This document shows, piece by piece, positions 8,725 through 19,107 of a stretch of DNA of 64,000 nucleotides. Origin of the DNA: Bradyrhizobium diazoefficiens (GTDB lineage Bacteria > Pseudomonadota > Alphaproteobacteria > Rhizobiales > Xanthobacteraceae); contig NZ_JAFCJE010000001.1 of NCBI RefSeq assembly GCF_018131185.1, forward strand, positions 834,001 through 898,000, written 5' to 3'. Positions within the stretch are counted from its first letter, which is position 1. Each line of letters starts with the position of its first letter. The position numbers and the translations under genes are program-made. The notes under the pieces are model-generated. The model worked only from the letters and a program-made list of their open reading frames with translations, did not search any database and had not been told where the DNA came from.

Positions 8725-8970
8725 TCAGACCCGTTTTATCAGCGAAAGGATGACCAGCACAATCACCGCGCCGATGGTGGCGTCCACGATCGCGCCGATC
8801 GTGCCGGTGGCGAGCTGAATGTGCAGCTGGGGCAGCACCCAGCTTGCGACCAGCGCGCCGATGATGCCGACGACGATGTTGCCGATCAGCCCAAATCCCG
8901 CCCCGTGGACAATCTTGCCCGCAAGCCAACCCGCGATCGCGCCGATGATGAGCGCTGCGACAATTCCCAT
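8725..8970 (-). CDS. GlsB/YeaQ/YmgE-family stress-response membrane protein
   Basis: Small integral membrane protein of 81 residues. It consists of glycine-rich hydrophobic helices: MGIVAALIIGAIAGWLAGKI, then FGLIGNIVVGIIGALVASWV, then the C-terminal IGAVIVLVILSLIKRV. The GWLAGKIVHGAGFGLIGNIVVGIIGA pattern is the signature of the transglycosylase-associated/GlsB family, induced by stress in several bacteria. Start taken at ATG 8970, with GGGACG upstream; the longer in-frame extension is not membrane-like. It is divergent from the VWA gene, and its 5' region (8971-9092) also serves that gene. Confidence 0.88.
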   Translation of the reverse strand: MGIVAALIIGAIAGWLAGKIVHGAGFGLIGNIVVGIIGALVASWVLPQLHIQLATGTIGAIVDATIGAVIVLVILSLIKRV

Positions 8971-9092
8971 TGCAAACGTCCCCAAAACAAACCCGTGAGG
9001 CGCCGATTCTAGAGCAAAAAGCACCCGGGTCCAGCGCAGAGGGATGGCCTCCGCCCCTTGACGCCAGCCATCCGACGGGCAATCTGTCACCC

Positions 9093-10268
9093 ATGTTCCT
9101 GCAATTCTTCACCTCTCTGCGCGACGCGCAGGTCCCCGTGACGCTGCGCGAATACCTCACGCTGGTGGAGGCGCTCGACGCCGACCTCGCGGACTACTCG
9201 GTCGAGAATTTCTACTATCTGTCGCGCACCGCGCTGGTGAAGGACGAGCGCAACCTCGACAAGTTCGACCGCGTCTTCGGCACGGTGTTCAAGGGGCTGG
9301 AAAACCTGCTCGACGCCATGGAGAAGGCGGAGATCCCCGAGGAGTGGCTGAAAAAGCTCGCCGAGAAATACCTGACCGAAGAAGAGAAGAAGCAGATCGA
9401 GGCCATGGGCTGGGACAAGCTCATGGAGACCCTGAAGAAGCGCCTCGAGGAGCAGAAGGGCCGCCACCAGGGCGGCAACAAGTGGATCGGCACGGCCGGC
9501 ACCTCGCCGTTCGGCGCCCACGGCTACAATCCCGAAGGCGTGCGCATCGGCCAGGAGAAGAACCGCAACAACCGCGCCGTCAAGGTATGGGACAAACGCG
9601 AATTCAAGGACCTCGACGGCAATGTCGAGCTCGGCATCCGCAACATCAAGGTGGCGCTGCGGCGCCTGCGCAAATTCGCCCGCACCGGCGCGCCGGATGA
9701 ACTCGATCTCGACACCACCATCCGCGAGACCGCCAATCACGGCTATCTCGACGTGCACATGCGGCCCGAGCGGCGCAACGCGGTGAAGCTCCTGGTGTTC
9801 TTCGACATCGGCGGCTCGATGGACGCGCATATCGAGCAGGTCGAGGAGCTGTTCTCGGCGGCGAAGAGCGAGTTCAAGCACATGGAGTATTTCTACTTCC
9901 ACAACTGCCTCTATGAAGGCGTGTGGAAGCAGAACAAGCGCCGCTTCACCGACCGCACGCCGACCTGGGACGTGCTGCACAAATACCCGCACGACTACAA
10001 GGTCGTGTTCGTCGGCGACGCCTCGATGTCGCCTTACGAGATCATGGTGCCCGGCGGCTCGGTCGAGCACGTCAACGAGGAGCCCGGCTCGGTCTGGCTC
10101 GACCGCATCATCCGCACCTATCCGCATTCGGTGTGGCTGAATCCGGTCGCGCAGAAGCATTGGGACTATTCGGAATCGACCACCATCATCAAACGCATCT
10201 TCGCCAACCGCATGTACCCGATCACGATCGAGGGGCTGGAAGGTGCGATGAAGGAATTGACGCACTGA
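9093..10268 (+). CDS. VWA-domain protein, CoxE-like partner of MoxR ATPase
   Basis: Protein of 391 residues. The N-terminal helical half has a very charged segment near residues 80-130 (EEEKKQIEAMGWDKLMETL, KKRLEEQKGRHQGG). The C-terminal half is a von Willebrand A domain. The metal-site motif is FFDIGGSM rather than canonical DxSxS, as in the CoxE-like subgroup. Further conserved points are YFHNCLYEGVW and VFVGDASMSPYEI. It probably pairs with the MoxR ATPase at 7787 to assemble or remodel a target enzyme; the target is not obvious here. Start at MFLQFFTSLRDAQVP. Confidence 0.87.
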   Translation: MFLQFFTSLRDAQVPVTLREYLTLVEALDADLADYSVENFYYLSRTALVKDERNLDKFDRVFGTVFKGLENLLDAMEKAEIPEEWLKKLAEKYLTEEEKKQIEAMGWDKLMETLKKRLEEQKGRHQGGNKWIGTAGTSPFGAHGYNPEGVRIGQEKNRNNRAVKVWDKREFKDLDGNVELGIRNIKVALRRLRKFARTGAPDELDLDTTIRETANHGYLDVHMRPERRNAVKLLVFFDIGGSMDAHIEQVEELFSAAKSEFKHMEYFYFHNCLYEGVWKQNKRRFTDRTPTWDVLHKYPHDYKVVFVGDASMSPYEIMVPGGSVEHVNEEPGSVWLDRIIRTYPHSVWLNPVAQKHWDYSESTTIIKRIFANRMYPITIEGLEGAMKELTH

Positions 10269-10280
10269 TGTCTTCCGTCG

Positions 10281-10403
10281 GCATTCCGGGGCTCGCGAAG
10301 CGAGAGCCCGGAATCCATTAGGCGGCAGCGTCGGTGGACAAATGGATTCTCAGGTGCGCAATTGCGCGCCGTAGCTCGATGCTGCGCATCGCCCCGGAAT
10401 GAC
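10281..10403. repeat. Dispersed palindromic repeat, CCCCGGAATGAC family
   Basis: Left part GCATTCCGGGGCTCGCGAAG pairs with the following GAGAGCCCGGAATCC. After a variable middle with small palindromes (TGCGCAATTGCGCG, GATGCTGCGCATC) it ends in CGCCCCGGAATGAC. It lies between the VWA gene and the single rhodanese gene. Confidence 0.7.
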
Positions 10404-10422
10404 GAAAGAGAAGGGAATGGAT

Positions 10423-10836
10423 ATGCCCCAGAACATCACCCGCGGCATCAAGGCGCTGATCGACGAGGCCAATGCCGAGATCGAGACGCTCAACGCCAAG
10501 GACGCCATCGAGATCTCCAAGAACGGCGACGTCGTCATCGTCGACATCCGCGACCCCCGCGAGATCGAGCGTGAGGGGCGCATCCCCGGCGCGTTCGCCT
10601 GCACCCGCGGCATGCTCGAATTCTGGATCGATCCGCAGAGCCCGTATGCAAAGCCGATCTTCCAGGAGGACAAGAAGTTCGTCTTCCACTGCGCCGGCGG
10701 CCTGCGCTCCGCGCTCGCGGCCAAGACCGCGCAGGACATGGGATTGAAGCCCGTCGCCCACATCGCCGGCGGCTACGCCGCCTGGCGCGACGCGGGCGGG
10801 CCGACTGAGCAGTGGGAGCCGAAGAAGAAGGGGTGA
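10423..10836 (+). CDS. Single-domain rhodanese-like protein
   Basis: Protein of 137 residues with one rhodanese fold from about residue 25. Typical points are VVIVDIRDPREIEREGRIPGA near the start and the active loop FHCAGGLRSA with Cys90 positioned to carry a persulfide. No signal peptide was seen, so it is likely cytoplasmic. Start at ATG 10423, 6-7 bases after AGAAGGGA; two earlier in-frame ATGs lie within or before this site. The next gene on the strand is a second sulfurtransferase, but a REP-like element separates them. Confidence 0.87.
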   Translation: MPQNITRGIKALIDEANAEIETLNAKDAIEISKNGDVVIVDIRDPREIEREGRIPGAFACTRGMLEFWIDPQSPYAKPIFQEDKKFVFHCAGGLRSALAAKTAQDMGLKPVAHIAGGYAAWRDAGGPTEQWEPKKKG

Positions 10837-10867
10837 GGTGTGCTGCGCTGTCGCGCCAATCTCCGCC

Positions 10868-10970
10868 GTCATTTCCCGCGAAAGCGGGGAATCTAGTACG
10901 CCGCGCCCTCTCGTCTCAATCACAACTGCCTCTGGAATACTGGATCGCCCGGACGAGCCAGGCGATGACA
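10868..10970. repeat. REP-like doublet (family B)
   Basis: A 103-bp unit: left hairpin CCCGCGAAAGCGGGG within GTCATT..ATCTAGTA, right hairpin CGCCCGGACGAGCCAGGCG (imperfect) ending GATGACA. A fragment of the CCCCGGAATGAC family follows at about 11007-11021. It fills the gap between the two rhodanese genes. Confidence 0.8.
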
Positions 10971-11040
10971 GTGGAGTTTGACGCGCTAAGGCTCTGACCT
11001 CCCGCGCGCGCCCCGGAATGACCAATCGGAGACTGATCGC

Positions 11041-11898
11041 ATGACCACTGCCCCCGACCCCCTCGTCTCCACCGAATGGCTCGCCGCCCATATCAACGAC
11101 GCCAACGTCAAGATCCTCGACGCCAGCTTCAAGCTGCCGGGCGTGCTGCCGCTGCCGAAGGACGATTATCTCGCCGCGCATCTGCCCGGCGCGGCCTTCT
11201 TCGACGTCGATGCGGTGTCGGATCATTCCAACCCGCTGCCGCACATGTATCCGAACGCCGAGCAGTTCGGCCGCGACATCGGCAATCTCGGCATCTCCAA
11301 CGCCGATACCGTGGTGCTCTACGATGCCGGCGGCTGGGTCGCGGCGCCCCGCGCGTGGTGGATGTTCCTCGCCTTCGGCCACGGCAATGTGCGCATCCTC
11401 AACGGCGGCCTGAAGAAGTGGCGCGCCGAAGGACGTCCGGTCGAGAGCGGCGAGGTGAAGCCGAAGCCGCAAACCTTCAAGGCGAGCTACGATCCAAAGC
11501 GCGTTCGCAGCATGCAGCAGCTGATCGCCAACGTCGAAAGCAGGAAGGAGCAGGTGATCGATGCGCGCGCCGCCGAGCGCTTCGAGGGCCGCGCGCCCGA
11601 GCCGCGGCCGGGCATCCGCTCCGGCCACATCCCCGGCGCCCGCAACGTGCCCTACAATCTCCTGTTCGATGCCGCGACCGGTGAGATGAAGCCGCTCGAC
11701 GATCTCCGCGCCGCCTTCACCGGCGCCGGCGTCAAGCTCGACGCGCCGATCGTGACGAGCTGCGGCTCGGGCGTGTCGGCCGGCGTGCTGACGCTCGCGC
11801 TCTATCGCCTCGGGATCACCGACACCGCGCTCTATGACGGCTCATGGTCGGAATGGGGCCAGGAGAAGGGCCCGGCCATCGCGACCGGGCCGGCCTAG
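11041..11898 (+). CDS. sseA: 3-mercaptopyruvate sulfurtransferase
   Basis: Tandem rhodanese enzyme of 285 residues that transfers sulfur from 3-mercaptopyruvate to thiols or cyanide in the cytoplasm. The inactive N-terminal rhodanese domain spans about residues 8-135 (LDASFKLPG, VVLYDAGGW, NGGLKKW). The catalytic domain spans about 155-280 with the loop CGSGVSAG, nucleophile Cys241. A six-residue CGSG[VT]-type loop indicates mercaptopyruvate preference over thiosulfate, whose enzymes have CRxGx[R/T]. SGHIPGARNVPYN is also present. The ATG follows GGAGACTGATCGC. Confidence 0.9.
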   Translation: MTTAPDPLVSTEWLAAHINDANVKILDASFKLPGVLPLPKDDYLAAHLPGAAFFDVDAVSDHSNPLPHMYPNAEQFGRDIGNLGISNADTVVLYDAGGWVAAPRAWWMFLAFGHGNVRILNGGLKKWRAEGRPVESGEVKPKPQTFKASYDPKRVRSMQQLIANVESRKEQVIDARAAERFEGRAPEPRPGIRSGHIPGARNVPYNLLFDAATGEMKPLDDLRAAFTGAGVKLDAPIVTSCGSGVSAGVLTLALYRLGITDTALYDGSWSEWGQEKGPAIATGPA

Positions 11899-11899
11899 C

Positions 11900-12682
11900 C
11901 TACTGGCGGGACCTCGTGGCCGTCGTCGTCGCAAATGTCTGCGGCTGCCCGAACGGATCGAGCTGTTGCTGCAGCTGCTGAGGCGGCGGACGGCGCACCA
12001 CGCGGTGCTTCGTCTTCGCCTTCGCCTTGCGCTTGGCCGCCTTATCGTCGGCCTTGCTCACAGCCTTGGCCTTCACCGGCTGATCCTTCACAGTCGTCGT
12101 CGCCGGCTCGTTCAGTGCAGCCAATTTGGCTGCGGCGACGTCGAGCGCAGAGGAGGCCAGGGCCGCGCTGGAGTCAGCCGGCGCCGGCTCGCCGGCGGTT
12201 GCGACAGCGGCAGGCGCGAGGTCAGGCCTGGCTTCGGGAATGGAGGTCGTGGTGTCGGCGGGCGTGAGCGTGTCGGCGGGCGCCGGTGCGGTGGCTTCCG
12301 TCGCCGTCTCGGCCTTGGCCGGTTCGGTGGCCACGGGATCGCTTGCGGGTGCAGCGGCCTGCGTCGGTACGTCAGCCTCGCTTGTCAGCGCGGCGATCTG
12401 CTCGGGCTCGGTGCCCGGCAATCCGATGGTCGGCACCTGGTCGCGCAATGAGGGCTCGGGCTCGGCCGTCACCTCCGGCTCCACGCGGAGGACCGCGAGC
12501 ACCGGCGAGGCAGGCTCGGGCGCCTGCGCGAACCTCTGCTCCTGCGGGCCATTCCGCCAGGAGGGGTTGTTGGCATACTGCTCATGGCTTGCCCGCAGCA
12601 GCGCGGCGGCGCCCAGGCCGAACACCAGGAGGGACGTTGACAGCAGGATCGCGGCAAACAGGAAGCGAAAGCCGGGAAGCAT
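11900..12682 (-). CDS. Single-pass membrane protein with Ala/Pro-rich tail and basic C-terminus, unknown function
   Basis: Protein of 260 residues from the start chosen here. Residues 1-25 (MLPGFRFLFAAILLSTSLLVFGLGAA) form one membrane anchor. A long low-complexity Ala/Pro/Glu/Thr region follows, then a Lys-rich segment (KAKAVSKADDKAAKRKAKAK) and a Gln-rich end. No domain is recognised. The frame is open to a TTG at 12793 and has another ATG at 12730; ATG 12682 is preferred because remembered homologues begin MLPGFRFLFA. It converges on sseA with a single base between the stop codons. It is probably anchored in the inner membrane; the topology is not determined. Confidence 0.6.
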   Translation of the reverse strand: MLPGFRFLFAAILLSTSLLVFGLGAAALLRASHEQYANNPSWRNGPQEQRFAQAPEPASPVLAVLRVEPEVTAEPEPSLRDQVPTIGLPGTEPEQIAALTSEADVPTQAAAPASDPVATEPAKAETATEATAPAPADTLTPADTTTSIPEARPDLAPAAVATAGEPAPADSSAALASSALDVAAAKLAALNEPATTTVKDQPVKAKAVSKADDKAAKRKAKAKTKHRVVRRPPPQQLQQQLDPFGQPQTFATTTATRSRQ

Positions 12683-13047
12683 CGAGGGATTGCGAATTTC
12701 CGCCCCGGCGGCGAAGGTGCCAGGGCCCATGAGCCATCTGAACGCGGTGACGGTACTGTTTGCCGCGTTCGCCACGCGGGGATCGGAGCTCAAATTGATG
12801 GCGAATCAGGCTGATTCGAACATACCGCAACGATTCCGACCCGTTTCCTTAAATTCGGGGCCGTTGTGTCAGGCAATCCACCGCGCGATGCGATTTCCGC
12901 CCCGTGATGCAACGGGGCAACGGTAGTCTTGCGGATCACAAATCGGCAAATCCGGCGCAAATAAGCCTGATATGTCTTGAATGTGCCGCTATCTTCGGCC
13001 ATCTGGCCGTTAACGGTCCGATCGGGCTTGAGGACTATACAAGAGCG

Positions 13048-14250
13048 ATGATGATCAAACATTTTCTGACGATATGCGCTGCCGCAACCGTCGCTGCGGC
13101 GGGAACCTCGCTCGCGCAGGCTCAGAGCTATCCGATCCAGCAGGTGCCGAGCTACGGCGCCCCGGCTGAATACCGGCCCGGCGATCGCACACCGAGTTTC
13201 GACGCGCTCGAAGATGACGACGACGCGATGCCGCAGGCATCGTTGCCGCCGCCCGGCCCGGGCGACGATCCGCGCTATGGCCGTCCGCTCGGGGCGCCTC
13301 CGGTCTACTCGGCAGCGCCGCCCCAGGGTCCGGTGATGTCGCCGGATGATCCGCGTTATGGCCGCCCGGCGGGCAGCCCGGTCTATTCGGCCGCTCCGCC
13401 GCAGGGCCCGGTGATGTCGCCCGACGATCCCCGCTATGGCCGCCCCGCCGGTCCGCCGCCGGTGATCTATGCCAATCGCCCGGGTCAGGGCCAGGCACCG
13501 GCCAATGACGGCATGCGTCCGCCGGAGTCCATCGGTGGTCCCGCCGCAACCGGAACGGTCCAGTCCGGCCAGCCGCCCGTCGGTGCCGATGGCCGGCCGT
13601 TGACGTTGGCCGCGCTACCGCCCGAGGAGCAGCCCGATGCTGCGCCGGTGCAGTTGCCGCAGAACCTGCGCCGCCAGGAAGTCGCGTTCCAGACCAAGGA
13701 GCCGGCCGGCACGCTCGTGGTCGATACGCCCAACACCTACCTCTATTACGTGCTCGGCAATGGCCGTGCGATCCGCTACGGCGTCCGCGTCGGCCGTGAC
13801 GGCTTCACCTGGACCGGCGTGCAGAAGATCACCCGCAAGGCCGAGTGGCCGGATTGGCATCCGCCGACCGAGATGATCGAGCGCCAGCCTTATCTGCCGC
13901 GCTTCATGGCCGGCGGCCCGGGCAATCCGCTCGGCGCTCGTGCGATGTATCTCGGCGCGACCGTCTACCGCATCCACGGCACCAACCAGCCCTCGACCAT
14001 CGGCAAGTTCGTGTCTTCGGGCTGTATCGGCATGCTGAACGAGGACGTCTCCGACCTGTTCGATCGCGTCAAGGTCGGTACCCGCGTGGTGGTGATGCCG
14101 GGCGGCCCGCCGCCGGGAACGGCGACTGCCTCCGCTGCGCCGACGCCCGGTGCTGCCGGTCCGGCCCCGATGGCCGCGCAGGCCGGTCCCGTTCCGGGCA
14201 CGCAGCCGACCGTGGTGCCGCCGCTGCCGGCGCCGGTCACCGTGCGCTAA
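13048..14250 (+). CDS. L,D-transpeptidase (YkuD family) with proline-rich tandem repeats
   Basis: Exported protein of 400 residues acting on peptidoglycan. The signal peptide is about residues 1-26 (KHFLTICAAATVAAAGTSLAQA). Residues about 70-140 contain three copies of DDPRYGRP in units of about 26 residues (DNA period about 78-81 bp, 13261-13460). The YkuD domain covers about residues 225-355, with the HGTNQP segment and catalytic loop SSGCIGMLNEDV supplying the nucleophilic Cys. The disordered Pro/Ala tail runs to the end. Two adjacent ATGs (13048, 13051) are possible starts. A paralogue lies at 48181 with nearly the same catalytic domain but a different repeat linker. Confidence 0.9.
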   Translation: MMIKHFLTICAAATVAAAGTSLAQAQSYPIQQVPSYGAPAEYRPGDRTPSFDALEDDDDAMPQASLPPPGPGDDPRYGRPLGAPPVYSAAPPQGPVMSPDDPRYGRPAGSPVYSAAPPQGPVMSPDDPRYGRPAGPPPVIYANRPGQGQAPANDGMRPPESIGGPAATGTVQSGQPPVGADGRPLTLAALPPEEQPDAAPVQLPQNLRRQEVAFQTKEPAGTLVVDTPNTYLYYVLGNGRAIRYGVRVGRDGFTWTGVQKITRKAEWPDWHPPTEMIERQPYLPRFMAGGPGNPLGARAMYLGATVYRIHGTNQPSTIGKFVSSGCIGMLNEDVSDLFDRVKVGTRVVVMPGGPPPGTATASAAPTPGAAGPAPMAAQAGPVPGTQPTVVPPLPAPVTVR

Positions 14251-14275
14251 GCTCCGAGAGACAATTCAGTTCGCG

Positions 14276-14300
14276 AAGGGCGTGCCATTGGCACGCCCTT
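14276..14300. terminator. Hairpin between convergent genes
   Basis: Perfect stem AAGGGCGTGCC / GGCACGCCCTT with a 3-base loop, between the L,D-transpeptidase stop and the hydroxyacid dehydrogenase stop. It is followed on the plus strand by a weak CATCGTTT tract. The position and symmetry suggest a bidirectional terminator. Confidence 0.65.
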
Positions 14301-14307
14301 CATCGTT

Positions 14308-15270
14308 TCAGGCCAGCCTGCGCGGCAACTCGCCGCCCTTGGTCCAGGCGTCGATCGCCTCGACCATCTGACCGTAATGGATGCGCAAGCCGTCCTCGGT
14401 GGCGTAGCCGAGATGCGGCGTCAGCACGAGATTGTCGAGCTTGCGGAAAGGATGGTCGACCGGCAGCGGCTCGAGCGCGAACACGTCCAGGCCGGCGCCC
14501 GCGATCCTGCGCTGCTGCAACGCCTCGAGCAGCGCCTGCTCGTCCACGATCGGCCCGCGCGCGGTGTTGACGAGAAACGCCGTCGGCTTCATCCGCGAGA
14601 GATCGGCAGCGCCGACGAGGCCGCGCGAGCGCTCGCTCAGCACCACATGGATGGTGACGATATCGGCCTTGGCGAACAGCTCCTCCTTGGAGGCGTAGCC
14701 GACGCCGGCCGCCGCACACTTCTCCGGCGTGAGGTTCGGGCTCCAGGCGATCACGTTCATGCCGAACGCCTTGGCGATCCCGGCCATCTTGCTGCCGAGC
14801 TTGCCGAGCCCGACGATGCCGAGCGTCATGCCCTCGATCTCGACGCCGGCAAAGGTCTGCCAGGGCTCGCCGGCATGCATGCGCGCGTTCTCGCGGCCGA
14901 TGCCGCGGGTCAGCTCCAGGATCAGGCCCATGGTGAGCGGTGCGGTCGGGTCGCGGGAATATTGCGTGCCGCCGACGGCGACATTGCGCGCCTTCGCGGC
15001 TTCCATGTCGATCGCGGCGTTGCGCATGCCTGACGTGAGCAGCAGCTTCAGCTTCGGCAAGCTCTCGAACAGGCTCTTGGGGAATGCGGTGCGCTCGCGC
15101 ATCGCGCAGATGATCTCGAAATCGGCCAGCGCGCTGGCCGCGGTCTGTTCGGAGGCGAAGGGATGGCTGAACACGGTGACGTCGAGGCGGTCGGACAATT
15201 TCTGCCAGTCGGCGACGTCGAGCGCGAGGTTGAAATAGTCGTCGAGAATTGCACAGCGCAGCCGGCTCAT
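14308..15270 (-). CDS. D-2-hydroxyacid dehydrogenase family protein
   Basis: NAD(P)-dependent oxidoreductase of 320 residues interconverting a 2-hydroxyacid and a 2-oxoacid in the cytoplasm. The Rossmann motif GLGKLG is at residues 154-159. The catalytic triad sits in the expected blocks: Arg238 in NTARGPIVDE, Glu267 in LEPLP and His286 in LTPHLGY. The N-terminal CAILDDYFNLALDVADW segment is typical of the SerA/PdxB-like branch found in proteobacteria. The substrate cannot be assigned. It converges on the L,D-transpeptidase gene. Confidence 0.88.
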   Translation of the reverse strand: MSRLRCAILDDYFNLALDVADWQKLSDRLDVTVFSHPFASEQTAASALADFEIICAMRERTAFPKSLFESLPKLKLLLTSGMRNAAIDMEAAKARNVAVGGTQYSRDPTAPLTMGLILELTRGIGRENARMHAGEPWQTFAGVEIEGMTLGIVGLGKLGSKMAGIAKAFGMNVIAWSPNLTPEKCAAAGVGYASKEELFAKADIVTIHVVLSERSRGLVGAADLSRMKPTAFLVNTARGPIVDEQALLEALQQRRIAGAGLDVFALEPLPVDHPFRKLDNLVLTPHLGYATEDGLRIHYGQMVEAIDAWTKGGELPRRLA

Positions 15271-15412
15271 CAGCGTTCATCCAGGGCCAGAGTTGATGGC
15301 GAGAGGTGAGGGCGCAAGGCGAGCGCCACCGTCGGAACCAGGCCATGGTTGCGCGCAATAGGACGGCGCGCAAGCCGCCCGCGTCTTCAAAAATCCGACA
15401 GGAGAGAGGCGC

Positions 15413-15628
15413 TTAGAGGTCGCGGGGCTTCAGGCGGAACGGCGCATCCATGCCGTGCTTGGCGCGCCAGGCGGGGCCGGGGCCGCGCATGTAGTGCAGT
15501 TCGGGCCGGTAGGGGTTGAAGGCGGTGGCGAAGAAGCGCTTCCAGAAGCCCTTGATCTCCGAGGCGAAGTCGGAGACGTGGCCGGCTTCTGCCGGAACAG
15601 GAAGAGAATGGGTCTCGATCAGAGCCAT
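15413..15628 (-). CDS. Short conserved-looking protein, unknown function
   Basis: Product of 71 residues, MALIETHSLPVPAEAGHVSDFASEIKGF at the start and a basic, aromatic middle (KRFFATAFNPYRPELHY). It has no signal peptide or membrane segment and no recognised domain. A GCGAGG ribosome-binding site lies 8 bases before the ATG. The composition is protein-like, without the Arg/Ser bias of shadow frames. It is divergent from ettA at 15863. Confidence 0.55.
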   Translation of the reverse strand: MALIETHSLPVPAEAGHVSDFASEIKGFWKRFFATAFNPYRPELHYMRGPGPAWRAKHGMDAPFRLKPRDL

Positions 15629-15862
15629 GATGCGGCCTCGCTGTGCTCCCGTTCGTTCTGGGCGGGCGGCGCTGTTTCCGCGCGAAACCGAGCTTTCGGC
15701 CTGATTTATTAAAAGATGGTTTCAATTGTCCGGATCGGTGTCCGGATGGTGTCCATTCCGTATTCGTCCGTGGTGAACGGACGGAAAACGTTGCCCTTTA
15801 GGGACGGGATCGCTACATCGGCGGCGAAGCAAATTTCCTCAAATCGAAGGTTTTCGGGAACG

Positions 15863-17512
<1,650 letters not shown>

Positions 17513-17519
17513 TGGCGGC

Positions 17520-18746
17520 ATGATGCGGCGGGCGCTCATCGCTGCGGTGATCGTGGTCACCTGCGGCTGGTCGTCCGCCCGCGCCGCCGATGCCGCCTTC
17601 ACGCAGTTCATCGCCTCGCTCTGGCCGGAGGCGCAGGCCGAAGGCGTCTCGCGCAAGACGTTCGACGAGCAGACGCGCGGGCTCGAACCTGACTACAAGC
17701 TGCCCGATCTGCTTCTGCCGGGGCGCCCCGCGACCGGTGCGCCGTCGCAGGCCGAGTTCGTCCAGGTGCCGGCCGACTACGTCAAGGAAGCCTCGATCGC
17801 GCGGCTTGCTGGCGAGGGGCAGCGGCTGCTGCAAAAATACCGTGCCTCGCTGGCTGAGATCGAGAAGAAGTCCGGCGTGCCGGCGACCGTCATGCTCGCG
17901 ATCTGGGGCCGCGAGACGGACTATGGCCGCCATACGCTGCCCCATGATCTGCTGCGTGTGCTGGCGACGCAGGCCTATGTCGGACGGCGCAAGGATCAGT
18001 ATCGTAACGAATTCATTGTCGCGCTCAAGATACTCGACGAAGGCGTCGTCACACGCAAGGACATGCGCTCCTCCTGGGCCGGCGCGACCGGCCTGACGCA
18101 GTTCCTGCCGTCCGAATATTACAAGCACGGTGTCGATTTCGACGGCGATGGCCGCATCGACATCTGGCATTCGGTGCCGGATGCGCTGGCATCCGCAGCG
18201 CAGCAGCTCGTCAACAAGGGCTGGCAAAGCGGTGTGCGTTGGGCTTACGAGGTGCAGGCGCCGGCCAAGGTCGATTGCACAACCGGCGTGCCCGAGGTGA
18301 CGAAGCCGATCGGACAGTGGCTGCGCGAAGGCTTCGTGCCGGTGCGTGGACAAAAGCTAGTTGCGGCCGAGCAGGCGCAGCCGGCTTCGCTGCTTCAGCC
18401 GGAAGGCATCTACGGTCCGTCGTTCCTGACCACGAAGAACTACTTCGTCATCAAGGAGTACAATTTCTCGGACCTCTATGTGCTATTCGTCGGTCATCTC
18501 AGCGATCGCATGACGAGCCCGCAGTCGTTCGCAACGCCATGGGCGGCCTCCAAGCAATTGCGCACCAAGGACGTCGAGACGATGCAGCGCGGGCTGACGC
18601 GCGTCGGGCTCTACAAGGACAAGATCGACGGCAAGGCCGGCATGCTGACGCGCGCCGCGCTCGGCGCCTATCAGAAATCGGCCGGCCTCAAGGTTGATTG
18701 CTGGCCGAGCGAAGAGGTGCTGCGCTCGATCCAGGCGGCGCGATAG
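17520..18746 (+). CDS. Lytic murein transglycosylase, MltB/SLT_2 family, with peptidoglycan-binding domain
   Basis: Periplasmic enzyme of 408 residues cleaving the MurNAc-GlcNAc bond to give 1,6-anhydro products. The signal peptide is about residues 1-23 (RALIAAVIVVTCGWSSARAADA). The SLT_2 domain spans about residues 25-325 with catalytic Glu132 in IWGRETDYG and the GATGLTQFLPS motif. The C-terminal peptidoglycan-binding domain (about 345-405) contains VETMQRGLTRVGLY, KIDGKAGMLTRAAL and YQKSAGL. There is no lipobox, so it is soluble rather than lipid-anchored. It follows ettA by 7 bp. Confidence 0.92.
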   Translation: MMRRALIAAVIVVTCGWSSARAADAAFTQFIASLWPEAQAEGVSRKTFDEQTRGLEPDYKLPDLLLPGRPATGAPSQAEFVQVPADYVKEASIARLAGEGQRLLQKYRASLAEIEKKSGVPATVMLAIWGRETDYGRHTLPHDLLRVLATQAYVGRRKDQYRNEFIVALKILDEGVVTRKDMRSSWAGATGLTQFLPSEYYKHGVDFDGDGRIDIWHSVPDALASAAQQLVNKGWQSGVRWAYEVQAPAKVDCTTGVPEVTKPIGQWLREGFVPVRGQKLVAAEQAQPASLLQPEGIYGPSFLTTKNYFVIKEYNFSDLYVLFVGHLSDRMTSPQSFATPWAASKQLRTKDVETMQRGLTRVGLYKDKIDGKAGMLTRAALGAYQKSAGLKVDCWPSEEVLRSIQAAR

Positions 18747-18760
18747 CGGGCCAAAAGAAA

Positions 18761-18789
18761 AAGCCCGGCCGATGGTCTCGGCCGGGCTT
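18761..18789 (-). terminator. Rho-independent terminator for the minus-strand gene at 18820
   Basis: 12-bp stem AAGCCCGGCCGA / TCGGCCGGGCTT with a 5-base loop. On the minus strand it is followed by a TTTTTCTTTT tract. It lies between convergent genes and will also slow transcription from the transglycosylase side. Confidence 0.85.
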
Positions 18790-18819
18790 CGATCGCGGCG
18801 CTGGCGCCGTGCGATCAGA

Positions 18820-19107
18820 TCAGTAGCAGACGCGAACCGGGCGAACGACCCAGCCGAAGCCGTCCCAGTAGCGCTGGCGCTGCCAGTAGCAGGGCGGGGG
18901 CGGCGGGCCGGGCTCGGCCACGTAAACGGGACCGCCATAGGCCGGACGGCTCGACGCGATGGCGCCGCCGACGATCGCACCGCCAATCAGGCCAGCCGCG
19001 ATGCCGGCGCCGATGCTGCCGTCATGCGCCTTGGCGGACGGAGCGGCAGTCACCAGCGAACCGGCGACCGTCGCAACCGTGAGGGCGGCAACAAGTATCT
19101 TCTTCAT
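18820..19107 (-). CDS. Small exported glycine-zipper protein, paralogue 1
   Basis: Product of 95 residues. The signal peptide is about residues 1-27 (KKILVAALTVATVAGSLVTAAPSAKA). A glycine-zipper hydrophobic stretch follows (GIAAGLIGGAIVGGAIA), then a proline-rich section and a C-terminal CYWQRQRYWDGFGWVVRPVRVCY with two cysteines that could pair in the periplasm. It ends in a Tyr/Cys-rich aromatic tail shared with the gene at 19333. The function is unknown; a cell-envelope role is inferred from the zipper. The ATG follows GGAGAGCC. Confidence 0.75.
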   Translation of the reverse strand: MKKILVAALTVATVAGSLVTAAPSAKAHDGSIGAGIAAGLIGGAIVGGAIASSRPAYGGPVYVAEPGPPPPPCYWQRQRYWDGFGWVVRPVRVCY

